Assembly: GCF_036549475.1 (NCBI RefSeq)
Contig: NZ_JAZHLI010000012.1
Location: 1 to 64,000, forward strand
Length of the DNA: 64,000 bases
From: Aurantimonas sp036549475
GTDB lineage: Bacteria; Pseudomonadota; Alphaproteobacteria; Rhizobiales; Rhizobiaceae
Reading direction: 5' to 3'
Part shown: positions 28,036 to 37,705 of the stretch, in pieces
Layout: the number at the start of each line of letters is the position of its first letter
How positions within the stretch are numbered: position 1 is the stretch's first letter
Position numbers and translations under genes: made by a program
Notes under the pieces: generated by a model
Database searches by the model: none
Told to the model about the DNA's origin: nothing
What the model saw: only the letters and a program-made list of their open reading frames with translations

Positions 28036-28246
28036 TGGCGAGCCTATCCAGACGATATCGCGTTGTCACGCGGTTTTTGCGGCCGTGTCATGAATCTGCC
28101 ATGTGGGCGCTGCCTGCCGGGCCGGCCGTAAATTGGCGCGGAACTTGCGACCGTTTCGGCTCCGTCTTTCCAATCGGCAGAGGAGCGGTTAAGACGCGCA
28201 AAAGCGCCAATGTGCGATCAGCTCCCTTGCATTCACCGGACATCCC

Positions 28247-29569
28247 ATGCGCCTGTCGCGATATTTCCTGCCCATTCTCAAAGAGACCCCCAAGGAAGCG
28301 GAGATTGTCTCCCACCGGCTGATGCTGCGCGCCGGCATGATCCGGCAGCAGGCAGCCGGTCTGTACAGCTTCCTGCCGCTGGGCAAGCGGGTGCTCGACA
28401 AGGTCTGCGCGATCATCCGCGAGGAGCAGGACCGCTCGGGGGCCATCGAGCTGCTGATGCCGACCATCCAGTCGGCCGATCTGTGGCGCGAGAGCGGGCG
28501 CTACGAGGATTACGGCAAGGAGATGCTGCGGATCGAGGATCGGCACGGGCGCGATCTCCTCTATGGTCCGACCAACGAGGAGATGATCACCGACATCTTC
28601 CGGTCTTACGTCCGCACCTACAAGGACCTGCCGCTCAATCTCTACCATCTGCAGTGGAAGTTCCGCGACGAGGTGCGTCCGCGCTTCGGTGTCATGCGGT
28701 CCCGCGAATTCCTGATGAAGGATGCCTATTCCTTCGACATCGACTACGAGAATTCAAAGATCGCCTATGACCGGATGTTCGTGGCCTATCTGCGCACCTT
28801 CGAGCGCTGCGGCCTGAAGGCGATCCCGATGCGGGCGGACACCGGGCCCATCGGCGGCGAACTCAGCCACGAATTCATCGTCCTGGCCTCGACGGGCGAG
28901 AGCGAGGTGTTCTGCCATCGCGACTATCTCGATCTGGCGGTGCCGGGCGAGGGCGTCGATTTCGACGATGCCGGCGGCCTCGTCGACATCGTGCGTGCCT
29001 GGACGACGCCCTATGCGGCGACCGACGAGATGCACGAGACGGCGGTGTGGGACCAGTTGCCGGAGGACGACAAGGTCGCCGCCCGCGGCATCGAGGTCGG
29101 CCACATCTTCCATTTCGGGACCAAATACTCCGAGCCGATGAAGGCGGTCGTTACAGGTCCCGACGGCAAGGACGTGCCCGTTCACATGGGCTCGTACGGC
29201 ATCGGCCCGAGCCGGCTTCTGGCCGCGATCATCGAGGCATCCCACGACGAGAACGGCATCATCTGGCCGAAATCGGTGGCGCCCTTCGATGTTGGCCTGA
29301 TCAACATGAAGCCGGGCGATGCCGATTGCGACGCGGCCTGCGAGGATCTCTACAGCCAGATGCAGGCTGCCGGGATCGACGTCCTCTATGACGACCAGGA
29401 TTCGCGCGCCGGCGCCAAGTTCGCCTCCATGGATCTGATCGGCCTGCCCGTTCAGGTGATCGTCGGCCCGCGCGGGGCCAAGGCGGGCGAGGCCGAGATC
29501 AAGCTGCGCGCCACCGGCGAGCGGGAATCGCTGCCATTGTCAGCGGTGCTGGCGCGGGTGCAGGCATGA
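28247..29569 (+). CDS. proS: Prolyl-tRNA synthetase, short type without editing insert
   Basis: 440 residues, class II synthetase. Motif 2 is around FRDEVRPRFGVMRSREFLMKDAYSF and motif 3 around GIGPSRLLAAIIE; the anticodon-binding domain follows. The length equals the alphaproteobacterial type, which lacks the roughly 180-residue editing (INS) domain of E. coli ProRS between motifs 2 and 3. It charges tRNA-Pro. Its stop overlaps lolC in ATGA. Confidence 0.96.
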   Translation: MRLSRYFLPILKETPKEAEIVSHRLMLRAGMIRQQAAGLYSFLPLGKRVLDKVCAIIREEQDRSGAIELLMPTIQSADLWRESGRYEDYGKEMLRIEDRHGRDLLYGPTNEEMITDIFRSYVRTYKDLPLNLYHLQWKFRDEVRPRFGVMRSREFLMKDAYSFDIDYENSKIAYDRMFVAYLRTFERCGLKAIPMRADTGPIGGELSHEFIVLASTGESEVFCHRDYLDLAVPGEGVDFDDAGGLVDIVRAWTTPYAATDEMHETAVWDQLPEDDKVAARGIEVGHIFHFGTKYSEPMKAVVTGPDGKDVPVHMGSYGIGPSRLLAAIIEASHDENGIIWPKSVAPFDVGLINMKPGDADCDAACEDLYSQMQAAGIDVLYDDQDSRAGAKFASMDLIGLPVQVIVGPRGAKAGEAEIKLRATGERESLPLSAVLARVQA

Positions 29570-30867
29570 GCGAGGCGGGCGTGACCGCTGCGCCGGCGGT
29601 CGGGACCGGCCGGACGCGTCCCTTCGCGCGCTTCGAATGGATGCTGGCCGGCCGCTATCTGCGGTCGCGGCGCCGCGATGCGGGCGTCTCGGTCATCGCC
29701 GGCTTCTCCTTCCTCGGCATCATGCTCGGCGTGGCCGCGCTGATCATTGTCATGTCGGTGATGAACGGCTTTCGCGGCGAACTCCTGACCCGCATTCTCG
29801 GCGTCAACGGCCATGTCGTGATGTATCCGGTCGACCGGCCGCTGGATGATTTCTCCGACGTGACCGCGAAGGTCGAACAGGTGCCGGGCGTCGCCTTCGC
29901 GATGCCCCTCGTGCAGGGCCAGGTCCTGGCCTCGGGGCTTGCCAACAGCAGCACCGGCGCCCTGGTGAAGGGCGTGCGCGGCGAGGATCTTGCCGACCTC
30001 ACGCCGGTGGCGGACAACATCAGGCAGGGTACGCTCGACGGCTTCAGCGAGGGCGGCGGACTCGCCGTCGGCAGCCGGCTGGCCGAGGCGCTGGGGCTGC
30101 GGCTCGGCGACAACATCACCCTCGTCTCCCCGGATGGGGACGTGACACCGTTCGGTACGGCACCGCGCGTCAAGGCCTATCCGGTCTCGGCGATCTTCGA
30201 GATCGGCCTGTCCGAATACGATGCCTCCTATGTCTACATGCCGCTCGCCGAAGCCCAGCTGTTCTTCAACCATGAGGGGCTGGCGCAGTCGGTGGAGATC
30301 TTCGTCGACGAACCCGACCGGGTGCAGGATCTGCAGCGCACCATCGAGACCGCGGCGGGGCGTCCGAACTACACGGTGACCTGGCAGACCCAGAACCAGT
30401 CCTTCTTCTCGGCGCTGGAAGTCGAGCGCAACGTCATGTTCATCATCCTGACGCTGATCGTGCTGGTGGCGGCGCTCAACATCATCTCCGGCCTGTTCAT
30501 GCTGGTGAAGGACAAGGGTCGCGACATCGCCATCCTGCGCACGATGGGTGCGACCCGGGGCGCGGTCATGCGCGTCTTCCTGATCACCGGTGCGTCGATC
30601 GGTTTCGCCGGCACGCTGGCGGGGCTGGTTCTCGGCGTCGTCTTCTGCCTGAACATCGAGAACATCCGCCAGTTCTTCTCCTGGCTGTCGGGCACCATCC
30701 TGTTCAACCCGGAATTCTATTTCCTCAGCCAGTTGCCGGCCGAGATCGATTCCGGCGAAGTCGTGCTGGTCGTGCTCATGGCGATCGGCCTTTCCTTCCT
30801 CGCGACGATCCTGCCGTCCTGGCAGGCCTCGCGACTCGATCCGGTCGAGGCGCTGCGGTACGAATGA
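29566..30867 (+). CDS. lolC: Lipoprotein-releasing ABC transporter permease, LolC/E family
   Basis: 433 residues. One membrane helix near 35-60 is followed by a large periplasmic MacB-like domain and three C-terminal helices, then a final ASRLDPVEALRYE, the hallmark end of LolC/E. GRYLRSRRRDAGVSVIAGFS at the start is equally typical. With LolD it pulls lipoproteins from the inner membrane for transfer to LolA. Alphaproteobacteria use a single permease that probably forms a homodimer (LolF type), so the symbol is approximate. It overlaps proS and lolD by 4 bases each. Confidence 0.93.
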   Translation: MSEAGVTAAPAVGTGRTRPFARFEWMLAGRYLRSRRRDAGVSVIAGFSFLGIMLGVAALIIVMSVMNGFRGELLTRILGVNGHVVMYPVDRPLDDFSDVTAKVEQVPGVAFAMPLVQGQVLASGLANSSTGALVKGVRGEDLADLTPVADNIRQGTLDGFSEGGGLAVGSRLAEALGLRLGDNITLVSPDGDVTPFGTAPRVKAYPVSAIFEIGLSEYDASYVYMPLAEAQLFFNHEGLAQSVEIFVDEPDRVQDLQRTIETAAGRPNYTVTWQTQNQSFFSALEVERNVMFIILTLIVLVAALNIISGLFMLVKDKGRDIAILRTMGATRGAVMRVFLITGASIGFAGTLAGLVLGVVFCLNIENIRQFFSWLSGTILFNPEFYFLSQLPAEIDSGEVVLVVLMAIGLSFLATILPSWQASRLDPVEALRYE

Positions 30868-31559
30868 TGACAGACACTTACGCGCTCCGGCTCGAAGCGG
30901 TCGGGCGGCATTTCGACCAGGGCGAAGACCGCCTGACGATTCTCGACGACGCGGCCGTCGGCGTCGCCGCCGGCGAGATGGTGGCGCTCGTCGCGCCATC
31001 GGGCGCCGGCAAGTCGACACTTCTCCACATCGCCGGCCTTCTGGAACGGCCCGATGCAGGCGAGGTCTATGTCGACGGCCAGGCCTGCGGCACGCTCGGT
31101 GACGACCGGCGGACCGAGATGCGGCGCCGGGCGATCGGCTTCGTCTACCAGTTCCATCACCTGCTGCCGGAATTCTCGGCGCTCGAGAACGTCATGATGC
31201 CGCAGATGATCCTGGGCCAGTCGCGCGCTTCGGCCGCGGAGCGGGGCAGGGAACTCCTCGACTACATGCGGATCGGCAAGCGCGCGGCACACCGGCCCGC
31301 CGAACTGTCGGGCGGCGAGCAGCAGCGTGTGGCCATCGCGCGGGCCGTCGCCAACGCCCCGCATGTCCTGCTCGCCGACGAGCCGACCGGCAATCTCGAC
31401 CCGACGACGGCGGGCTACGTCTTCGACGCCCTGACGGCGCTGGTGCGCCAGTCGGGCGTGGCCGCCCTGATCGCCACCCACAATCACGAACTCGCCGCGC
31501 GCATGGACCGCGCGATCACGCTCGAGAACGGCAAGATCGTGCCCCTGCAGATCAGCTGA
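30864..31559 (+). CDS. lolD: Lipoprotein-releasing ABC transporter ATP-binding protein
   Basis: 231 residues. Walker A is APSGAGKST at about 48-56, the signature LSGGEQQRVAIARAVAN is near 148, Walker B is VLLADEPTGNLDP and the switch His is in IATHNHELA. It powers the LolC-type permease to which its gene is coupled by a 4-base overlap. Confidence 0.95.
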   Translation: MMTDTYALRLEAVGRHFDQGEDRLTILDDAAVGVAAGEMVALVAPSGAGKSTLLHIAGLLERPDAGEVYVDGQACGTLGDDRRTEMRRRAIGFVYQFHHLLPEFSALENVMMPQMILGQSRASAAERGRELLDYMRIGKRAAHRPAELSGGEQQRVAIARAVANAPHVLLADEPTGNLDPTTAGYVFDALTALVRQSGVAALIATHNHELAARMDRAITLENGKIVPLQIS

Positions 31560-31670
31560 CACACTGTCGGTAGCGGACACGCCTGCCGTGCACGATTCTT
31601 CGAGCGCCGGACACGATCCGGCCGTATCCTGCCCGCGAATTCATCCTGTGAACGGATCGGGGGGCACGCC

Positions 31671-32600
31671 ATGGGCGCGATTGGCATTCATCACGTGACG
31701 GCGATCGCCGGGCCGGCGCTTCGCAATCTCGACTTCTACACGCGTACGCTGGGGCTTCGCCTCGTCAAGAAGACCGTCAATTTCGACGATCCGGGCACCT
31801 ATCACCTTTACTACGGCGACGAGGCCGGGCAACCGGGCACGATCCTGACCTTCTTTCCGTGGGACCACGCGGCACCCGGACGGCTCGGCGTGGGCGAGAC
31901 CCAGGAGATCGTCTTTTGCGTGCCCGAAGCGGCGATCGGTTTCTGGAGCCACCGGATGATCGAAAAGGGCGTGCCGCACGAGCCGCTGATCAAGCGTTTT
32001 GGCGAGACGGTGCTGGCCTTCCGCGATCCTGACGGCATGCGTCTTGCCCTGGTTGCCCGCTCCGGCGTCGACGCCGCGTCCGGCAGGAGCACGCCGGATA
32101 TCCCGGCCGACCACGCCATTCGCGGCTTTCACGGCGTCAGCCTCCTGATCGAGGAGGCCCAGCCGACGGCAGCGATCCTCACCGACGTGCTGGGTTTTCG
32201 CGAAACGGCGCGGGAGAACTCCCTCATCCGCTTCACCGGCGATGCCGCGTTCGGTCGCATCGTCGATCTGCGGGCGGTCGGCGGCTTCCTGAAGCCGAGG
32301 TTCGGTGCCGGAACCGTCCACCATGTCGCCTTCCGCGCCGCCGACGATGCCGCACAGGCCAAGATGGTCCGCAAGCTGGCGGACAACCACGGCATCACCG
32401 CGACGGAGCAGAAGGACCGCAATTACTTCCGCTCGGTCTATTTCCACGAACCGGGTCACATCCTGTTCGAGATCGCCACGGATGCGCCGGGGTTTGCCAT
32501 CGACGAGGCACCGGCCGAACTCGGACAGGCGCTCAAGCTCCCGCCATTCCTGGAGGAGCGGCGCGCCGAGATCGAATCGCGCCTGCCCGACCTGGGATGA
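31671..32600 (+). CDS. VOC family ring-cleaving dioxygenase, MhqO-like
   Basis: 309 residues made of two glyoxalase-fold halves. Metal-ligand candidates are His7/His8 in GIHHVTAI, His in TVHHVAFRA of the second half and Glu in HILFEIATD. Opening LRNLDFYTRTLGLRLVKKTVNFDDP is characteristic of the MhqO/MhqA group, which is linked to hydroquinone detoxification in Bacillus. The exact substrate is not known. It stands alone, 111 bases after lolD; no terminator is visible between them. Confidence 0.85.
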   Translation: MGAIGIHHVTAIAGPALRNLDFYTRTLGLRLVKKTVNFDDPGTYHLYYGDEAGQPGTILTFFPWDHAAPGRLGVGETQEIVFCVPEAAIGFWSHRMIEKGVPHEPLIKRFGETVLAFRDPDGMRLALVARSGVDAASGRSTPDIPADHAIRGFHGVSLLIEEAQPTAAILTDVLGFRETARENSLIRFTGDAAFGRIVDLRAVGGFLKPRFGAGTVHHVAFRAADDAAQAKMVRKLADNHGITATEQKDRNYFRSVYFHEPGHILFEIATDAPGFAIDEAPAELGQALKLPPFLEERRAEIESRLPDLG

Positions 32601-32919
32601 GCGGCAGCGTCGCTTCGTGAATGTCGGCTCGTAGCTTTGCCGGCGCACTTCATGCGCTGCCGCAGCATGAGCCGGCAAGGCATTGGTCCGACGGGGCGAC
32701 AGTGGACCCGCACGCTCTCTTGATCCCGTGTCTTCAGCTGAACGGACCTGAACGACGATCCGCCGTTTTCGGGTAAGGCGTGCGCACGCCTTCGACCGGA
32801 ATCCCCGTCGGGGGCGGCCCGGAGGTGTCGCCCGCGGAATTGGATGCTATGACGCAGCCATTCCCTCGGTTCGTGCATGATCCTGCAGGAACCCCGTCAG
32901 ACATTGAGCGAGCGCTTTC
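32601..32919. other. Gene-free stretch upstream of otnK
   Basis: 319 bases with no gene, RNA or hairpin that I can support. It should contain the promoter for the otnK-otnC pair. Confidence 0.45.
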
Positions 32920-34176
32920 ATGATCCTTGGCTGCATCGGCGACGACTTCACCGGCTCCTCCGACCTTGCCAACACCCTTGCCAAGGGTGGCATGCGCACG
33001 GTCCAGTATAGCGGCGTACCCAGCGTGGATGCGGCGCCGGACGTGGAAGCGGGCGTGGTCGCGCTGAAATCGCGCACGATCGCGGTGGACGAGGCCATCC
33101 GCCAGTCGCTCGCGGCACTGGAATGGCTGCGCAGTCAGGGCTGCCGGCAGTTCTTCTTCAAATACTGCTCGACCTTCGATTCCACCGACGAGGGCAATAT
33201 CGGCCCGGTCGCAGAAGCTCTTGCAAAGGCGCTCGGTGCCGGCGCCGTGATCGTCTGTCCGGCCTTTCCGGCGACCGGACGCACGGTCTACCAGGGACAT
33301 CTCTTCGTCAACGACAAGCTCCTGTCGGAATCGGGCATGGAGAATCATCCGCTGACCCCGATGCGCGACGCGGATCTGCGCCGGGTGTTGGCGCGCCAGA
33401 CGGATGTGCCGGTTGCCCACGTGCCCTATGGTGTTGTGGCAAATGGCGAGGATGCGATTGCCAACGCCCTGCGCCATGCGGCCAAGGACGGTCTCTGCTT
33501 CGTCGTCACCGACGCCGTGCTCGACGACGATCTCCACGCCATCGGTCATGCGGCGCGGGATCTGCCGCTGATCACCGGCGGTTCGGGCATCGCCCTCGGC
33601 CTGCCGGAGAATTTCCGTGGGCAGGGGCTGATCGGTTCGGCGACCTCCTCCTGGGCGGGCGTGGTGGGCCGCGCGGCCGCACTGGCCGGCTCGGTCTCGG
33701 CCGCGACGCGCCGGCAGGTCGCCGTTCATCGGGACGCCGGCCACCCGGCCTTCGAATTGCGGGCCGATGCGGTGATGGCCGGCGAGGTGACGGCGGCGTC
33801 GCTGACCGAATGGGTGATGCGGCAATCCGGCGTGCCGCTGGTCTATTCGTCGGCCGATCCCGAGACCGTGGCCGCTGCGCAGAAGCGCCATGGCAAGGAG
33901 GCCATCGCCACCGCGATCGAGGAGCTATTTGCCGCAACGGCCGCAGCGCTGGTCGAAGCCGGTATCACGCGGCTGGTGTCGGCAGGCGGCGAGACCTCCG
34001 GCGCGGTGGTTACCGGGCTGGGCGTCCAGTCGCTGGAAATCGGCCCGGAGATCGACCCGGGCGTGCCGGCGGTGCGAGTCGAGGGCCGCGAACTGGCGCT
34101 GGCGCTGAAGTCCGGCAATTTCGGTGCCGACGATTTCTTCGCCAAGGCGGCAGCGCGCCTGGGAGGCGAGGCATGA
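32920..34176 (+). CDS. otnK: 3-oxo-tetronate kinase (four-carbon acid sugar kinase)
   Basis: 418 residues of the DUF1537 kinase family. The N-terminal ADDFTG-type motif reads GDDFTGSSDLANTLAKGG at 8-25, and CPAFPATGRTVYQGHLFV and the C-terminal ATP-site loop SAGGETSGAVV are present. Family members phosphorylate 3-oxo-tetronates or related four-carbon acids at C4. The next gene, an OtnC-type aldolase, overlaps by 4 bases and would decarboxylate the product to dihydroxyacetone phosphate. The dehydrogenase and isomerase that usually complete the pathway are not in the window. Confidence 0.9.
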   Translation: MILGCIGDDFTGSSDLANTLAKGGMRTVQYSGVPSVDAAPDVEAGVVALKSRTIAVDEAIRQSLAALEWLRSQGCRQFFFKYCSTFDSTDEGNIGPVAEALAKALGAGAVIVCPAFPATGRTVYQGHLFVNDKLLSESGMENHPLTPMRDADLRRVLARQTDVPVAHVPYGVVANGEDAIANALRHAAKDGLCFVVTDAVLDDDLHAIGHAARDLPLITGGSGIALGLPENFRGQGLIGSATSSWAGVVGRAAALAGSVSAATRRQVAVHRDAGHPAFELRADAVMAGEVTAASLTEWVMRQSGVPLVYSSADPETVAAAQKRHGKEAIATAIEELFAATAAALVEAGITRLVSAGGETSGAVVTGLGVQSLEIGPEIDPGVPAVRVEGRELALALKSGNFGADDFFAKAAARLGGEA

Positions 34177-34814
34177 GCGTGGAAGCCCGGCTTCGCGAGG
34201 ACATCTGCCGCTTCGCCAGATCCATGTTCGACCGGGGCCTGACCTGCGGCTCCAGCGGCAACATTTCGGCGCGGCTCGCCGACGGCACCATCCTTGTCAC
34301 ACCGACCGGCTCGTCCTTCGGCTTCCTCGATCCGGCGCGCATCTCGCGCCTGGACGACAGCTTCCAGCATCTGTCCGGCGACGAGCCGACCAAGGAGATC
34401 CCGCTCCACAGCGCCTTCTACGAGACGCGCCGGGCGACGACCGGCGCGGTGGTGCATCTCCACAGCACCCATTCGGTGGCGTTGTCGATTCTGCCCGACA
34501 CGGACCCGGACGACGTCCTGCCGCCGCTGACTGCATATTCGGTGATGAAGCTCGGCCGCGTGAAGCTCTTGCCGTATTTCATGCCGGGCGACCCGGCTAT
34601 GGGGCAGGCCGTGCGCGGTCTGGCCGGCAAGCGCTCGGCGGTGCTCCTGGCCAATCACGGGCCCGTCGTGGCGGGAACCGAGCTGGCGGCGACCGTCTAC
34701 GCTATGGAAGAACTGGAGGAGACGGCACGTCTGGCGATCCTGACCCGCGGGCTCGATCCACGGGGCCTGACGGCGGAGCAGCGCAGCCTGCTGGAGGACA
34801 AGCACCCGCATTGA
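34173..34814 (+). CDS. otnC: 3-oxo-tetronate 4-phosphate decarboxylase, class II aldolase family
   Basis: 213 residues of the AraD/FucA-like class II aldolase fold. Gly-rich TCGSSGNISARL at 24-35 binds phosphate, Glu75 in PTKEIPLHSA is the catalytic acid, His95 and His97 in VVHLHSTHS and a later His in LLANHGPVV bind zinc. The start ATG 34173 overlaps the otnK stop in ATGA. It would release CO2 from 3-oxo-tetronate 4-phosphate to give a triose phosphate. Confidence 0.9.
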   Translation: MSVEARLREDICRFARSMFDRGLTCGSSGNISARLADGTILVTPTGSSFGFLDPARISRLDDSFQHLSGDEPTKEIPLHSAFYETRRATTGAVVHLHSTHSVALSILPDTDPDDVLPPLTAYSVMKLGRVKLLPYFMPGDPAMGQAVRGLAGKRSAVLLANHGPVVAGTELAATVYAMEELEETARLAILTRGLDPRGLTAEQRSLLEDKHPH

Positions 34815-34861
34815 ATGTCACGTTACCGTGCTGAATTTATACTGCTTTAATGTGATCGGTC

Positions 34862-34875
34862 GTTGCGTATGCAAC
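34862..34875. repeat. Short inverted repeat GTTGC-N4-GCAAC
   Basis: GTTGCGTATGCAAC is a perfect 5-bp inverted repeat with a 4-base spacer just upstream of a small gene and downstream of an AT-rich TTTATACT segment. It could be an operator, but a match of this length may be chance. Confidence 0.25.
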
Positions 34876-34883
34876 ATTGGCGC

Positions 34884-35078
34884 ATGATCGAAAAGCGCCC
34901 CGTGACGAAGTTGCAGGATCCCACGCCTCCGGCAGGCGATGGGACAAAAAAGCTGAACCTGAATCGGCAGCGAACCGACGTGGATCGCGCCCTGTCGGCG
35001 GGCTTTTCGGAAGATGAAGTCCGCTTCATGCTCGACCTGCCCGAGCCCGACCTGCCCGAAGAGGGCGAGGCGCGGTAG
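34884..35078 (+). CDS. Small hypothetical protein
   Basis: 64 residues from ATG 34884; in-frame ATG 34869 and TTG 34863 are alternatives and no start has a good ribosome site. The N-terminal half is basic (MIEKRPVTKLQDPTPP), the rest acidic (VDRALSAGFSEDEVRFMLDLP, then EPDLPEEGE). It has no recognised domain. It lies alone between otnC and another small gene; its AT-rich upstream region is unusual here. Coding status is moderate. Confidence 0.45.
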   Translation: MIEKRPVTKLQDPTPPAGDGTKKLNLNRQRTDVDRALSAGFSEDEVRFMLDLPEPDLPEEGEAR

Positions 35079-35160
35079 GCCAGGGAATGGAACCTGGACG
35101 CATGGGAAGCATTGCTGAGCGCCAGCGCGCAAGCAGCCTCATCATGCGAAAGGTCGATTC

Positions 35161-35373
35161 ATGGCTCTTCTGAAAATCGCCAGCACCGACGGGATCATCG
35201 AACTCAGCGACGGGACGCGCTGGCGGATCCTGCCGGGACAGGGCAGCGTATCCGGCCGGTGGCTCGAGGGCACGGACATTACCGTGGCTCCGCATCCCGA
35301 GCGCGGCGAGGGCCATGCCCATCTTGACAACATCAGCGCCGGCGAAGGCGTCGACGCCATTCCCGAAGCCTGA
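35161..35373 (+). CDS. Small hypothetical protein
   Basis: 70 residues starting MALLKIASTDGIIELSDGTRW, with AAAGG about 8 bases before the ATG. The pattern of short strands (IIELSDGTRWRILPG, then WLEGTDITVAP) suggests a small beta-barrel or SH3-like fold; no family is recognised. It converges on the NAD synthase gene, separated by a strong bidirectional terminator. Confidence 0.6.
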   Translation: MALLKIASTDGIIELSDGTRWRILPGQGSVSGRWLEGTDITVAPHPERGEGHAHLDNISAGEGVDAIPEA

Positions 35374-35390
35374 TCGGCCGACAGGTAGCC

Positions 35391-35435
35391 GAACGAAAGA
35401 CGGCGGCACCTTCTGGATGCCGCCGTCTTTCGTTC
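35391..35435. terminator. Bidirectional terminator with perfect 18-bp stem
   Basis: GAACGAAAGACGGCGGCA (35391-35408) and its exact complement (35418-35435) flank a 9-base loop. It lies between two convergent genes, the 70-residue protein and nadE, so it can stop transcription from both sides. The T-containing outer arm substitutes for a separate U tract. Confidence 0.8.
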
Positions 35436-35471
35436 ACAGGCGCCCGAGATCCTGTCGTTTTGCGTATTTCC

Positions 35472-37547
<2,076 letters not shown>

Positions 37548-37705
37548 TTCATCATCTCCTCGAGCATGTCCACCGCCGTTCGTAAGCAAGCGTTGCGCAT
37601 CGGTCCACGTCCGATATCGCCGAACTGCTCGGTGATAGCCGTTTGCGGATGCCGAACCGGTGACCGGGACAGCGTCACCCTCCCATTATCGGCGATCCCT
37701 CACGG

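Larger units (their letters stand above)
27777..28246. other. Gap between DUF1467 gene and proS
   Basis: 470 bases with no supportable protein gene. The minus strand contains a promoter-like pair and an intrinsic terminator, described separately as a small RNA candidate. The plus strand must hold the proS promoter, which I cannot place. Confidence 0.5.

Noticed and set aside
27800..28069. An 89-residue minus-strand frame with CDFC and CHRC pairs that could be a zinc ribbon
   Set aside because: Its start would lie on the -35 box and its end runs through the terminator hairpin, so a non-coding RNA is more likely.
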